64,000 nt of DNA from Legionella bononiensis (GTDB lineage Bacteria; Pseudomonadota; Gammaproteobacteria; Legionellales; Legionellaceae): the NCBI RefSeq assembly GCF_016786215.1, contig NZ_JADOBG010000022.1, positions 682,001 through 746,000 on the forward strand, in the 5' to 3' direction. Shown one piece after another: positions 28,901 to 37,941 of this stretch; position 1 is the stretch's first letter; every line of letters begins with the position of its first letter. A model generated the notes under the pieces. That model was given only the letters and a program-made list of their open reading frames with translations, was not told where the DNA came from and made no database searches. Made by a program: the position numbers and the translations under genes.

Positions 28901-29444
28901 CTGGATTAATCGTTTTTAACTTGATCATGTCATCAATATTATGAGTATCGTGAGCCTCAACACCGATGAATTTTCCCACAAACGCTGTAGATGACATGCT
29001 GTGCCTGGAGGGAATGTTATGCGCTGCAATACTGGCAAGAGGATTTTCATTAGGCCACTCCCCAGTGTAATAATAAGAGCTGATCCGCTCTATAATTTTT
29101 AGAGCCAAAGCATTGGTATCTACACCGCCCCAAGCTTCATCAATAACTTTTAATCGGTTCTTATCCATGAAGAAGACGTCTTCATTCGTTGCCGGATCAT
29201 AATGATGAGTATACTTATCCTTCATTTTATCAGGATTAAAATTATTGGAAGTAGCGTAGATCTCAGTACGCTTAATTCTCAGATAGACTCCATCCTCTGT
29301 TTCGGTAAACAAAGATTTAACTAATTGTAAACCTTCATCTCCGGAGTTCATAATGCAATCCAGTGCTGTTAACAGATAACAATCACCGGTCTGACCTTGA
29401 ATTATTGTGATAGGAGTACCGTCTTTGGGAAATAGTGGTGTCAT
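25920..29444 (-). CDS. Calpain-like (C2) cysteine protease with five 90-residue repeats, candidate effector
   Basis: A 1174-residue protein whose N-terminal domain (about 1-260) is a calpain-type papain fold. It keeps the oxyanion Gln16 and Cys22 in QGQTGDCYLL, His204 in HGRHALRI and Asn225 in VLINPHDN, a complete triad. Residues about 260-600 are helical. From about 605 to 1030 a roughly 90-residue unit repeats five times, with the KR/KK pair at 651, 741, 831, 921 and 1010 and an upstream LG...H block in each; these are predicted coiled-coil-like helices. A short hydrophobic stretch lies near the C-terminus (about 1118-1145), after HRGWKQ, a C-terminal feature I recall from large Legionella effectors. 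There is no signal peptide, so Dot/Icm export is plausible. The gene sits between thioredoxin/plcC and hflX. Confidence 0.82.
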   Translation of the reverse strand: MTPLFPKDGTPITIIQGQTGDCYLLTALDCIMNSGDEGLQLVKSLFTETEDGVYLRIKRTEIYATSNNFNPDKMKDKYTHHYDPATNEDVFFMDKNRLKVIDEAWGGVDTNALALKIIERISSYYYTGEWPNENPLASIAAHNIPSRHSMSSTAFVGKFIGVEAHDTHNIDDMIKLKTINPAQPVYISMSYGRPDRYGVIHGRHALRIDKVIQKSNGSYDFVLINPHDNQKREIFSLEEIQKRNYRFSVYNTNTQNHELTQVLLKCSTQVGSYVFQNPKLHQLLISQHTRAPLNVNTVNDFFNVFRSIPYFESILDVMSPGDENKLLDCILLSQGDKNKFIFLLIQMIPSLELNSIIYTKGTDLDFKTLGSLIADKSSEPLVRERLKNPEFLSLVIEAACRDKSREVSCTMAEARNLIETGLTQYYFQGPDNSLSRCGGLRTLFIKQFFTREDIGLLFDSKHLLEKAVFTYIFMNGRVNEPLVDAVKQIDLNIIDNDFLNVLLQDLDKKNPGHLFNALFTLHAVNPALANALSTLVCARIEVLFNMPLKDFTESLYTEPNSDFHRWFFSTQEQMDESRAQSIIDEWILRITEFPVNFNSCNSVKAIDYQINQLNRQVDDLISLKSDLEEAVRAVGKEIGSHPELVQALEQKRNQIRDAGALKKEKLIADTHVIDTYINAIRNFSISFKDVTSEKDIDSHSRLLLAGLEGLIHHKTDLEAAKHSLGLLHPGVALLSEELEHKKREIKRLGHEHYHYFASAKAVIAKQVQQVNSIRIYFASGQTVDQLDKKAELLLKELDKLSVPNDEVVNAQHVLGITGRLHPEINKAIEDKRQAIYSAAESAKKVLENALQVIARYEQRINALEVNFNQLTTLRDVSRTSESYWNQLASIIQHKEDLRTAGETLGYFGRNHVQIQRALDNKRQEIYQCGVQRTNALSTAHDAIQSCTQQIRRVPVSFSDVITLGGVDNKVKSLFAQLDAITQNRADVTSAHKTLGLNSLHQNITEAVNEKRAAIEIAATHAKERIKSHLDAQRILVQINFAKHLETMKSLRDRLQETAKTDKHYDKAAQTAVSLYERLQSAEQVFLNSGKPNQSNLQDFQKNCIDAVSDALPVLSDHRGWKQALVNFLSDVLSVLTFGMANLITGQYRFFKTQTQSEIVMQDFSATISGIKVGS

Positions 29445-30044
29445 TTTTTGTCCTGAATATCATAAAAGTCAATCTGTATCAATATTGATCATTATATAAG
29501 ATGATTCTTATGAAAACCTTAAATGCTTGTGCTTTTGTTCGTTAAAATGATGAAAAATCAATTTCTTATCCGAGTCTAAACTGAAAAATTCTTTGGTCCT
29601 TTAGGTGAGCAATCAAGAGTATTGATTCTCCCATACAAGAAATTGAATAGTTAATCCCTAGTAGCCTGTATTAGCGAAGCGTAATACAGGATCGATATGA
29701 CAACACACGCCATGATGTCCCCGTATTACGCTGCGCTAATACGGGCTACGAAAATAATTAATCTACAATCTTAGTAGGCTGCGCTAATACGGGCTACGAA
29801 AATAATTAATCTACAATCTTAGTAGCCTGTATTAGCGAAGCGTAATACAGGATCGATATGACAACACACGCCATGATGTCCCCGTATTACGCTGCGCTAA
29901 TACGGGCTACAAAAATAGGCTTTAACTAAATCGAAGTGAAGGTTTGGGACAAATCTATATTCATAAAACCTGGCGAAGGATCTGTACAGATACAGAGATA
30001 CACCTTTCGAGAACGATTTGATACAACACGTTATAAACCATCTT
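29445..30044. other. Gene-free 600-bp spacer carrying REP-type repeats
   Basis: Between the calpain-like gene start and the hflX stop there is no supported gene. The left 200 bases contain the promoter region of the calpain-like gene. The middle is filled by the duplicated REP units annotated separately. The last 130 bases show nothing recognisable. Confidence 0.7.
29661..29910. repeat. Two identical 89-bp REP-pair units plus a 48-bp tandem
   Basis: The unit at 29661-29749 (GTAGCCTGTATTAGCGAAGC... to ...ATACGGGCTAC) recurs base for base at 29822-29910. Each unit is two inverted palindromes around a 28-base spacer containing ACACACGCCATGATG. Between them, the stretch from 29730 is repeated at 29778 with a 48-base period, consistent with slippage or unequal exchange. 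The flanking AAAATAATTAATCTACAAT also occurs in inverted, slightly changed form beside the element at 8013. Confidence 0.9.
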
Positions 30045-31289
30045 TTATGTAAAGAGACGTTGTTTTTGATCCGCGGTGATTCTGATCTTCAATTGCCAGT
30101 CACCATCTTCATTAATTGATTCAGACAATACAGAACCCAATTGATACAATTGAGCGCGCAATTTAGCCTGAGAACCTTTTATTATGATATCTTCAATAAG
30201 GACAGTCCCATGCAGTTGAGCCGCTATGGCTTCTTTTAACAAATCCAGTCCTTGTCCTGTTGCCGCGGAAAGCCATACTTTACATGAACCTTCATTAAAA
30301 TCTATTTTAGATTGCCAGCCTTCCTGTAAATCAATTTTATTAAATACCTGAATTACTGGAATATCATTGACACCAATTTCATCCAAAACGGTTTGAACTG
30401 CAAAAACAGTATCCCGCCAATGCGGATCTGAAATATCAATGACATGTAGTAATAAATTTGCCTGTTGGGTTTCCTCTAAAGTGGCGCGAAAAGCCTCGAC
30501 AAGATGATGAGGCAGATCACGAATAAAACCCACCGTATCTGCCAGAATGACGGGTAAGGACCCGGGCAGTTCCAATTTGCGCATCGTGGGATCCAAAGTA
30601 GCAAACAATTGATTGGCCACATAAATACTTTCGCCAGTCAACGCGTTAAATAACGTCGATTTACCCGCATTGGTATATCCCACCAATGAAACTGTAGCCA
30701 TATCCGCTTTTTTTCTGGCCTGACGGTTTTGATCTCGGCTGCAGCGTACCTTTTCAAGACGTTTGTTAATATATCGAATGCGTTCACGCAATAAACGGCG
30801 GTCTGTTTCTAATTGTGTTTCCCCGGGACCGCGCAAACCTATACCCCCTTTTTGGCGCTCCAAATGGGTCCAACCGCGAACAAGACGAGTGGATAAATGC
30901 TGTAACTGGGCAAGTTCAACCTGCAGTTTACCTTCAAAAGTCCTGGCTCGCTGGGCAAAAATATCCAGAATCAGACCGCTTCGATCGACCACGCGACATT
31001 CGAATAACCGCTCCAAATTTCGTTCCTGTGAAGGAGATAATTCATGATTTACCAGAACCAGCTCTGCATCAAGCGCCTTTACTAACTGGCTTATTTCTTC
31101 CGCTTTCCCTTTGCCCAAATAGTATTTGGCATCGGGAGTAGCGCGCGTGCCCAAGACACAATCAAGAATTTCAGCATGTGCTGAAAGAGCCAGCTCTTCA
31201 AATTCAGCCAGGGCTTTTTCAGCATCAACGCCTGGAAGCGCTAATTGTACCAGTATCGCTCGCTCACCACCTTGCGGACGTTCAAACAC
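30045..31289 (-). CDS. hflX: GTPase HflX
   Basis: A ribosome-splitting GTPase active under heat and stress. The 414-residue protein has the N-terminal HflX domain, with a glycine-rich segment KGGIGLRGPGETQLETDRR, and then a G domain with GYTNAGKST (P-loop), DTVGFIRDLP (switch II) and NKID. It lies 26 bases downstream of hfq on the same strand, the usual hfq-hflX operon. Loss of hflK/hflC downstream is normal for Legionella as far as I recall. Confidence 0.95.
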   Translation of the reverse strand: MFERPQGGERAILVQLALPGVDAEKALAEFEELALSAHAEILDCVLGTRATPDAKYYLGKGKAEEISQLVKALDAELVLVNHELSPSQERNLERLFECRVVDRSGLILDIFAQRARTFEGKLQVELAQLQHLSTRLVRGWTHLERQKGGIGLRGPGETQLETDRRLLRERIRYINKRLEKVRCSRDQNRQARKKADMATVSLVGYTNAGKSTLFNALTGESIYVANQLFATLDPTMRKLELPGSLPVILADTVGFIRDLPHHLVEAFRATLEETQQANLLLHVIDISDPHWRDTVFAVQTVLDEIGVNDIPVIQVFNKIDLQEGWQSKIDFNEGSCKVWLSAATGQGLDLLKEAIAAQLHGTVLIEDIIIKGSQAKLRAQLYQLGSVLSESINEDGDWQLKIRITADQKQRLFT

Positions 31290-31315
31290 AGTTCATTCCA
31301 TCAATAAAAAGTAGC

Positions 31316-31573
31316 TTAGTCTGCCACAGATCCCTCTTCCTCACCAGATGCCTCATCTGTAGGTATTTTCACCATACGAGAAGGTACAACAGTAGATATG
31401 GCGTGTTTGTAGACCATCTGAGTAATGGAGTTTTTTAACATGACTACGTACTGATCGAACGAATCCACCACACCATGTAATTTTATTCCATTAACCAAAA
31501 AAACAGACACAGGGACCTTTTCCTTACGCAATTCATTCAGGAAGGGATCTTGTAATAAATGATTTTTAGACAT
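31316..31573 (-). CDS. hfq: RNA chaperone Hfq
   Basis: An Sm-like hexameric RNA chaperone that pairs small RNAs with mRNAs. The 85-residue protein shows [24 protein letters not shown] (Sm1) and the Sm2 motif [12 protein letters not shown], with a short acidic C-terminal tail. The short tail is common in this group compared with the 102-residue E. coli protein. The ribosome-binding region ahead of the ATG is AGGAGT. It is first in the hfq-hflX operon and divergent from the ravA-like gene. Confidence 0.96.
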   Translation of the reverse strand: MSKNHLLQDPFLNELRKEKVPVSVFLVNGIKLHGVVDSFDQYVVMLKNSITQMVYKHAISTVVPSRMVKIPTDEASGEEEGSVAD

Positions 31574-31761
31574 TGCCTACTCCTTGTTGTTATTGTAGTT
31601 TTTAAAGGCAAAAACGGATATCTAATTACTTATTCGACAGCTGTTAATAAAACTTTAGTTTAATTTCATGACAGCGCAATTTGAATCCGCTAATATAGAG
31701 TCTCGCTAAATTACCGCATACAAAAAACATCAGCTGTAGCTGAGCTTATAAGGAGATTTAC

Positions 31762-33012
31762 ATGGGATACACACTAGAAGAAATTCAAGGTTTACAAAAC
31801 CCCTATAAAGATCTTGGTAATGGAGATGCCTTAGCTGAACACAGGGAAGGCTTAAATCAATTATCAGCTGAACAAAAAAAAGATTTAGCTACTCGTATGG
31901 TTTTAGAATGCCCCCAGACCGAATTAAAAAACTTTGGCCGCGAGATTGAAGCAGCAAGAGTCCCACATGCAGACGGTGAAACGTTTCATTCGGTGTTATT
32001 TCAAGCCTATGAGGTAAAAAAGCGCATCCACTCCTTATTGGATCCAAGAAATAAAAATCCTCATCTTTTAATTTTAGATAAAGAATTTGATGAAGAACTG
32101 TTTAACAATTATAAAGACTTAGCCTTACAAGTTCTCGACACTAATGAAACAGCTATAGCTGAGCGGCTTGCCCAGACCACTCCTGAAGAATCCCGTCATC
32201 AGGTTGCTCTCAATGTGAAAGGGATTTTCCCTGATACACTGTTCGCTACCAAAATAGGACAGGCTTTTGCGCTTAAACGAGATATCGATCGTTTGCTCCT
32301 GGGCGACAATCCCAATGAATTTTTCAGCAGCCGGGAATACAGCGTCGATTCATGTCTGGAATTTTCTGGCTTATTCAATGTCACTGAAAATAAAGAGTCG
32401 TCTATAGCGGCAAAACTTGCCTTGACTGCCCCCAGAGACAAACACAGTATTATTTCTCGAAACATCCAAAATCTGGTTCCGACAAATGATGAATTTGTGA
32501 ACAAAGTAAGAACAGCCTTTACTGTACGCCGCAACATCGATTTACTTTTAAGCGATAAGCCAGAACAGTTTTTTACCAGCCGTGATTTTAGTGTGGATAA
32601 CTGCCTTGAATTTTCAATTTTATTTCCAGAATTATTAGACGGGCAAGAACACAGCATTGGCGAAAAACTGTCTTTGCTGGAAGCCAAATCGCTTTCAGAT
32701 ATAAATCGCAAACTTGAAATGATCAATGGATCCGCTCACGATCAGTCCAGTCCGTTCCGCCTGATTGCAGCAGCAATGGTGCCAAAACAAGGGTCATCTC
32801 AAAAACAAGAACCCACTGTTGAAGCACCTAAAACAGAACCCGCCTCATCCACTTCAGGCAATCCCAACTCAGTATTTCAGAGTGTTTTAAAGAAGAGAAC
32901 TACGGAGTTGACCCGTTCACCAACTTTAGCGCAATCCAGCATGGATTCTGATAGTGACAGCGATAGTGAAGATGACGATTGCTTTAGCAAATGCTGTAAT
33001 CTGTTTAAATAA
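31762..33012 (+). CDS. ravA: RavA-like Dot/Icm effector with internal repeats
   Basis: A 416-residue soluble protein placed next to hfq, the position of the effector gene ravA (lpg0008) in L. pneumophila; the name rests mainly on this synteny. A unit of about 84 residues repeats at about 130, 213 and 297. Each opens with an (I)AxKLxxTAP-like helix, and the first two copies contain NEFFSSREYSVDSCLEF and EQFFTSRDFSVDNCLEF. A weaker copy may begin near 41. Residues 340-395 are low in complexity and look disordered. The last 25 residues are an acidic Ser-Asp run followed by CFSKCCNLFK, which suits a C-terminal type IV signal. AAGGAG precedes the ATG. The biochemical function is unknown. Confidence 0.75.
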   Translation: MGYTLEEIQGLQNPYKDLGNGDALAEHREGLNQLSAEQKKDLATRMVLECPQTELKNFGREIEAARVPHADGETFHSVLFQAYEVKKRIHSLLDPRNKNPHLLILDKEFDEELFNNYKDLALQVLDTNETAIAERLAQTTPEESRHQVALNVKGIFPDTLFATKIGQAFALKRDIDRLLLGDNPNEFFSSREYSVDSCLEFSGLFNVTENKESSIAAKLALTAPRDKHSIISRNIQNLVPTNDEFVNKVRTAFTVRRNIDLLLSDKPEQFFTSRDFSVDNCLEFSILFPELLDGQEHSIGEKLSLLEAKSLSDINRKLEMINGSAHDQSSPFRLIAAAMVPKQGSSQKQEPTVEAPKTEPASSTSGNPNSVFQSVLKKRTTELTRSPTLAQSSMDSDSDSDSEDDDCFSKCCNLFK

Positions 33013-33439
33013 GTCATACTCTATTTTGCCCTTACCAGGTAAGGGCATCTTTACACCATTTTTACCGAATTTTACATCCATTAAAGTAAAGGTCCATGCT
33101 ACTATTTTTCAATTCGTTTATCATCAATTTTAATTTACTCAATGAATACCTATTCAACAAATCCTACGATAAACCCCAAGCTCCAGACAACAGGAATTTA
33201 TAATGAACGAGTTTGGATAAACCCAATGACTGAAAATAAAATTACTATTTAATAAAGGATTGGTCGTTTTTCATGAGTCCTGTTCAATATATTTTGGAAG
33301 ACAACTTATTGAATACCAATAAAGTGGTATTTAATGAAATTAACACTGGTGCAAACAGAGTTTTTTTTGATAACATAGGCTGATTTTTAATCTACAGGCA
33401 TAACACTTTATTTTAACGTAACAACACATAGGAAGACTA
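33013..33439. other. Spacer with a terminator-like hairpin and two 36-codon frames
   Basis: TGCCCTTA at 33027-33034 and TAAGGGCA at 33040-33047 form a perfect 8-bp stem beyond ravA, a likely terminator. Two short plus-strand frames, 33142-33252 and 33273-33383, are each 37 codons including the stop. The first has no ribosome-binding site and the second only a distant AAGGA. I would not call either a gene; they could be decayed remnants. The promoter of the aguB operon should lie near 33390-33430. Confidence 0.55.
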
Positions 33440-34303
33440 ATGGCAGAAAACAAATTAAGGGTGGCACTGGTTCAGGAACAATGGCATGAACATGCTAAAG
33501 AACATCAAGACAGTCTAGCCTCTGGAATATTTTCGGCAGCGCAACAAGGCGCTGAACTGGTGTGTTTGCAAGAACTCACTTTAAGCCCTTATTTTTGTAC
33601 TCGATCTGACGTAGACGGAACGCCCTATATGGAAGACATCCATACTGGTCCTACAGCCCAATTTGTCAGTCACATGGCTAAAACGCATCAAGTGTGTATT
33701 ACTGCCTCGTTGTTTGAAAAAGCCGGCTATAACACCGCCGTTGCTTTCAATAGTGAAGGTGAGCTGATTGCCATTACCCGCAAACAACATATTCCCAGCG
33801 GGGAAAAATACCATGAAGACTTCTATTTTAAACCAGGAGATTCCAATTACCCGGTGCATCATATAGCAGGACATCAATTCGGTTTACCTACTTGTTATGA
33901 TCAATGGTTTCCCGAGTTATCCCGAATTTACGGATTAAAAGGGGCGGAGATTCTGGTTTATCCAACCGCTATTGGCGGCGAGCCAACAGCTCCAGGGTTT
34001 GATAGTCAGCCCATGTGGCAAAAAGTAATGGTAGCACAGGGTATCATGAGTAATACCTTTATCATTGCGGTCAATCGAATTGGTTGTGAAGATGATTTGC
34101 AATTTTATGGCAGCAGTTTCATTAGTACGCCAATGGGTGAAATTTTAGCTCAGGCACCACGCAATGAGCCTGCGGTGCTTGTGGCTGATCTTGATTTCAG
34201 TCAACGTGAATTATGGGGAAGATTATTTCCATTTGCCCAGCAAAGAGAACCCGCGACTTATCACGAATTAGTCAAACCACGTACTCCTATTGGAATCAAA
34301 TAA
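33440..34303 (+). CDS. aguB: N-carbamoylputrescine amidase
   Basis: A nitrilase-family amidase that converts N-carbamoylputrescine to putrescine, CO2 and ammonia. The Glu-Lys-Cys triad is visible: Glu in CLQELTLSPYFC, Lys in RKQHIPSGEKYHED and Cys in LPTCYDQWFPE. The length of 287 residues is usual. The stop overlaps the speA start by one base (TAATG). It heads a three-gene operon with arginine decarboxylase and agmatine deiminase that forms a complete arginine-to-putrescine route. Confidence 0.93.
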   Translation: MAENKLRVALVQEQWHEHAKEHQDSLASGIFSAAQQGAELVCLQELTLSPYFCTRSDVDGTPYMEDIHTGPTAQFVSHMAKTHQVCITASLFEKAGYNTAVAFNSEGELIAITRKQHIPSGEKYHEDFYFKPGDSNYPVHHIAGHQFGLPTCYDQWFPELSRIYGLKGAEILVYPTAIGGEPTAPGFDSQPMWQKVMVAQGIMSNTFIIAVNRIGCEDDLQFYGSSFISTPMGEILAQAPRNEPAVLVADLDFSQRELWGRLFPFAQQREPATYHELVKPRTPIGIK

Positions 34304-36195
34304 TGAACAGCAACATGCAATCAGAAGAAAACTTATACAACATTGAAAATTGGGGTGATGGTTACTTTAATATTAATGAAAACGGCAACATTGAAATCAG
34401 TAAAAACCCCGAGCAAAAAGGGGTTGAATTACTGGCTATAGTTAATGCGGCTGAACGAGCAGGACTCCATTTACCTTTATTAATTCGGTGCAGCGACATT
34501 TTGCACGATCGCGTTCGCAGAATATATCAGGCGTTCACTCAGGCAAGAGAGGACACCGAATATTCTGGAACCTATAAATTAGTTTATCCGATTAAAGTCA
34601 ATCAGGAACACAGCGTGGTTCGTGAGCTGCTAAAATCGCCTTCAAACAGCATTGGTCTGGAAGCAGGCTCAAAACCTGAGCTGATGGCAGTAATTGGTAT
34701 GCTCGGCGATCGACCCAGTACCATAGTCTGTAATGGTTATAAAGACAGCAGCTACATAAGAACGGCTCTCATAGCTCAACAGATGGGACACAAAGTATTT
34801 ATCGTTATTGAGAAAAAATCGGAATTGGACATCATTCTAAGTGAATCTGCCCGCCTTAAAGTAAAACCTACCTTGGGTGTACGTATTCGTTTAGTGAGCA
34901 AAAGTGCCGGTAAATGGGAAAATACAGGAGGAGTTAAATCCAAATTTGGTTTAAATGCAAAGCAAGTGCTTGAATTGGTGACGCAATTAAAAGCCAATGA
35001 CTTGCTTGATTGCCTCCAGTTAATGCACTGCCATTTAGGTTCTCAAATAGCCAACATTCATGATATTCGTCATTGCATGCAGGAAGTAGCGCGCTATTAT
35101 GTTGAATTACGACATCTCAATGCACCAATTGATACAATCGATGTGGGTGGCGGCTTAAGCGTTGATTACGAAGGCACTCGATCTAACAAAGGCTGCTCCA
35201 TGAATTACAGCCTCAATGAGTATGCAACGCACATCTTATTGGCCATGAAACATTTATGCCAAGAAGCGGAAATCCCCGAGCCAAACATTATCTCGGAATC
35301 TGGGCGAGCGCTAACAGCGCATCATGCTGTATTGATATCCAATATTACCGATATTGAAATAATTAACAAGGCTCCCGTGCTTCCCGAAATATCCGAAGAA
35401 GATTCGCATGTTATTCGCGATATCTATGATACTTATCAGGCAATCACCGACAGCTCACCAACAGAAATATACAACTATGCGGAACATTCGCTGCATGAAG
35501 CCCACTCTCTATTCAAGCATGGGGTAATCAGCTTACAAGAAAAAGCAAAAGTTGAGGCATTCTATACTAATATTTGTATGGAATTAAAAGACCGGTTGGA
35601 TGAAGAAAATCCCAGTGAGCACTCATTGCTGATGATGATTAACGAATGTATGGCCGCCAAAATCTTTTGTAATATCTCTTTTTTTCAATCCATACCTGAT
35701 GCCTGGGCTATAGGTCAAATCTTTCCGGTAGCGCCTATCTCTCAATTGAATGAAGCGCCGAGCATGCACAGTATTCTCCAGGATTTAACCTGTGATTCAG
35801 ACGGTACTATTAAGCAGTACCCAGGTCAGTCCTGTGTTACAACGACTTTATTGCTCCCGCCTTATAACAGCAATAATCCCTATTGTATTGGTTTTTTCCT
35901 GGTTGGGGCTTATCAGGAAATCCTGGGAAATCTGCACAATTTATTTGGTGATACGAATTCTTTGGACGTCAAGCTGTCTGATGATGGTCAGTTTGAGCTG
36001 GAAGATTTAGTCAATGGCGATACAGTAACTAATGTATTGAATTTTGCCCATTTCGATACCAAGAAACTGATACAATCCTATGAGAAGCAACTAATTCAAA
36101 CGGAGTTGCCCAAAGAACAAACGTTATCTTATTTAAACGAATTAAGAAGTATTTTTTCTCAATTAACCTATCTTGATGGACATACAACACAGTGA
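34303..36195 (+). CDS. speA: Biosynthetic arginine decarboxylase SpeA
   Basis: A PLP enzyme making agmatine from arginine. The 630-residue length matches the biosynthetic family. The PLP lysine is in [15 protein letters not shown] and [12 protein letters not shown] follow, and the C-terminal sheet domain has IFPVAPI and ITDS/DSDG segments. The start at 34303 overlaps the aguB stop by one base, so translation is coupled; an upstream in-frame ATG at 34213 lies inside aguB and is unlikely. It ends in a 4-base overlap with aguA. Confidence 0.95.
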   Translation: MNSNMQSEENLYNIENWGDGYFNINENGNIEISKNPEQKGVELLAIVNAAERAGLHLPLLIRCSDILHDRVRRIYQAFTQAREDTEYSGTYKLVYPIKVNQEHSVVRELLKSPSNSIGLEAGSKPELMAVIGMLGDRPSTIVCNGYKDSSYIRTALIAQQMGHKVFIVIEKKSELDIILSESARLKVKPTLGVRIRLVSKSAGKWENTGGVKSKFGLNAKQVLELVTQLKANDLLDCLQLMHCHLGSQIANIHDIRHCMQEVARYYVELRHLNAPIDTIDVGGGLSVDYEGTRSNKGCSMNYSLNEYATHILLAMKHLCQEAEIPEPNIISESGRALTAHHAVLISNITDIEIINKAPVLPEISEEDSHVIRDIYDTYQAITDSSPTEIYNYAEHSLHEAHSLFKHGVISLQEKAKVEAFYTNICMELKDRLDEENPSEHSLLMMINECMAAKIFCNISFFQSIPDAWAIGQIFPVAPISQLNEAPSMHSILQDLTCDSDGTIKQYPGQSCVTTTLLLPPYNSNNPYCIGFFLVGAYQEILGNLHNLFGDTNSLDVKLSDDGQFELEDLVNGDTVTNVLNFAHFDTKKLIQSYEKQLIQTELPKEQTLSYLNELRSIFSQLTYLDGHTTQ

Positions 36196-37235
36196 CTATA
36201 CAAACAACACCAAAACACGCTGGATTTTATATGCCAGCAGAATGGCACCCACACGAACGATGCTGGATGGCATGGCCCTGTCATCAATCAACCTGGGAAA
36301 AAGTAGGACTGGAACGTGCGCGAATCGCCTATGCCAAAGTCGCTAAAGCTATCGCACAATTTGAACCAGTTACCCTTCTGGTCAATCCTGGAGATGAACC
36401 GTCAGCAAAAGCATTATGTGGCGACAAAATTTCCATTATCACGCTACCGATTAATGATTCATGGACTCGTGATACCGGAGCAACTTTTTTATTGAATGCT
36501 GATAAACAACTTGCCGGGGTAGACTGGATCCATAATGCATGGGGTGGCAATTATGAAGACTGCGCCCTAGATAATCAAATTGCATCAGTTATCATAAAAA
36601 ACACTGATGCGCGCTATTTTCATGCACCACTGGTTATGGAAGGAGGTTCCTTTCATGTCGATGGTGAGGGAACGGTATTAACCAGCCGCGAATGCCTGCT
36701 TAATTCAAATCGTAATCCCCAGTTATCCCAGCAGCAAATTGAACACTATTTAATGGATTATCTGGGTGCAGAACGTATTATATGGTTAAATAAAGGATTA
36801 CTTGGTGATGAAACTGACGGACACGTTGATGAAATCGCCACCTTTATTGCGCCAGGAAAAGTTTTATGTCTTATCACTACCGATAAAACGGATCCCAACT
36901 ACAATACCCTGCAGGAAAATCTGGAAATTCTAAAATCTGCAACGGATGCAAAAGGCCGTACATTGGAAGTCTATTGTGTCGAACAACCACCCGCCACTTA
37001 TCTTGATGGAGAAAGGCTTACCCTTTCCTATATCAATTTTTATCTGGCTAATAAGGGCATAGTTATGCCTGCATTTGGCTATGCGGAATATGATAAGGCC
37101 GCTTATCAAATGTTCACCCAATTATTTCCAGATCATCATATCACTCAAATAGATGCTTTGGATGTTTTCGCAGGTGGCGGAGGAATACATTGCATTACCC
37201 AGCAACAACCAGTATCTCTTGGCAAAAACAATTAG
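36192..37235 (+). CDS. aguA: Agmatine deiminase
   Basis: This guanidino-group-modifying enzyme hydrolyses agmatine to N-carbamoylputrescine and ammonia. It has 347 residues; family features are [29 protein letters not shown]-type segment ([11 protein letters not shown]), [12 protein letters not shown] with catalytic His/Asp residues, and the C-terminal cysteine in [13 protein letters not shown]. It starts with GTG at 36192 inside the end of speA (GTGA overlap). The 3' end is followed by a 10-bp stem at 37263-37295. Confidence 0.95.
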   Translation: MTIQTTPKHAGFYMPAEWHPHERCWMAWPCHQSTWEKVGLERARIAYAKVAKAIAQFEPVTLLVNPGDEPSAKALCGDKISIITLPINDSWTRDTGATFLLNADKQLAGVDWIHNAWGGNYEDCALDNQIASVIIKNTDARYFHAPLVMEGGSFHVDGEGTVLTSRECLLNSNRNPQLSQQQIEHYLMDYLGAERIIWLNKGLLGDETDGHVDEIATFIAPGKVLCLITTDKTDPNYNTLQENLEILKSATDAKGRTLEVYCVEQPPATYLDGERLTLSYINFYLANKGIVMPAFGYAEYDKAAYQMFTQLFPDHHITQIDALDVFAGGGGIHCITQQQPVSLGKNN

Positions 37236-37262
37236 ACTCGTATTGAGTCATCCTACTCAGTT

Positions 37263-37295
37263 CGATCCGCTGCATTATAGAAATACAGCGGATCG
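37263..37295 (+). terminator. Stem-loop at the end of the aguB-speA-aguA operon
   Basis: CGATCCGCTG at 37263-37272 pairs perfectly with CAGCGGATCG at 37286-37295 around a 13-base AT-rich loop. It begins 28 bases after the aguA stop. No clear T-run follows, so factor-dependent termination or mRNA protection is possible. Confidence 0.6.
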
Positions 37296-37346
37296 TGAAT
37301 CAATCTAAGTAAATTATAGTGTTCGAATGAATGTCGCGCTAAGGGA

Positions 37347-37632
37347 GTAGCCTGTATTAGACGAAGTCGTAATACAGAATTAAGCTGTTACCCAATTCCC
37401 TACTCTTGCAAAGAAGATACCGACATTAAGGCGCGCCATCATTTAATGTACCCAGCAGAAGTAGCCTGTATTAGACGAAGTCGTAATACAGGATTAAGCT
37501 ATTTCCCAATTCCCTACTCTTGCAAAGAAGATACCGATATTAGGACGTGTCACATTTAATGTACCCAGGATGTATAGATCATAGCTTTTGACAAAAACAC
37601 CCTGTATTACGACTTCGTCTAATTCAGGCTAC
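37347..37632. repeat. 114-bp tandem repeat with a variant REP palindrome, plus an inverted copy
   Basis: A unit starting GTAGCCTGTATTAGACGAAG at 37347 recurs at 37461 (period 114) and includes a shared unique part, CCAATTCCCTACTCTTGC to ATTTAATGTACCCAG. An inverted palindrome closes the array at 37601-37632. The palindrome reads TATTAGACGAAGTCGTAATACAG: compared with the elements at 8.0 and 29.7 kb it has one extra base in each arm, so the stem is kept. It fills the spacer between aguA and the glycosyltransferase gene; no gene is supported from 37236 to 37941. Confidence 0.88.
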
Positions 37633-37941
37633 ACTCACTGATGTTATGGCCAATTCCACATTTTTTCATGGATCCCAGCTATCTCTTCGAGCAATTATAT
37701 AAAGCCAGTTCCCCCCAAGAAGAAAATACCCACCATTCTTTGAGAAATTTCTTACAATGTGTTGCTCTATCTACCCAATGACTCTATCTGTCAAAAGGTT
37801 ATACTGAAATCTCAAAGGGATGACATGGATATGTCTGACAGGATGTCAACTCAAGGGACCAGTACAATGGATGTACTTCGCCGCAAGGACGCGGCACTTC
37901 TATTCCCTATGATAAAATCACAGCTCAATCTTTATATTTTA

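Noticed and set aside
30763..31438. Several plus-strand frames of 62-108 codons opposite hflX and hfq
   Set aside because: Shadows of the well-conserved hflX and hfq genes; basic, Ser/Arg-rich composition is that of an antisense frame.
32980..33012. CaaX prenylation box at the end of the RavA-like protein
   Set aside because: The last residues are CCNLFK; a CaaX cysteine must be fourth from the end and here the nearest one is fifth.
33142..33383. Two consecutive 36-residue frames in the ravA-aguB spacer
   Set aside because: No adequate ribosome-binding sites and no recognisable sequence; kept only as a note in the spacer entry.
7966..37632. CRISPR array interpretation of the REP-type repeats
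   Set aside because: The copies are palindrome pairs in a few intergenic gaps with related, not unique, spacers, and no cas gene is present.
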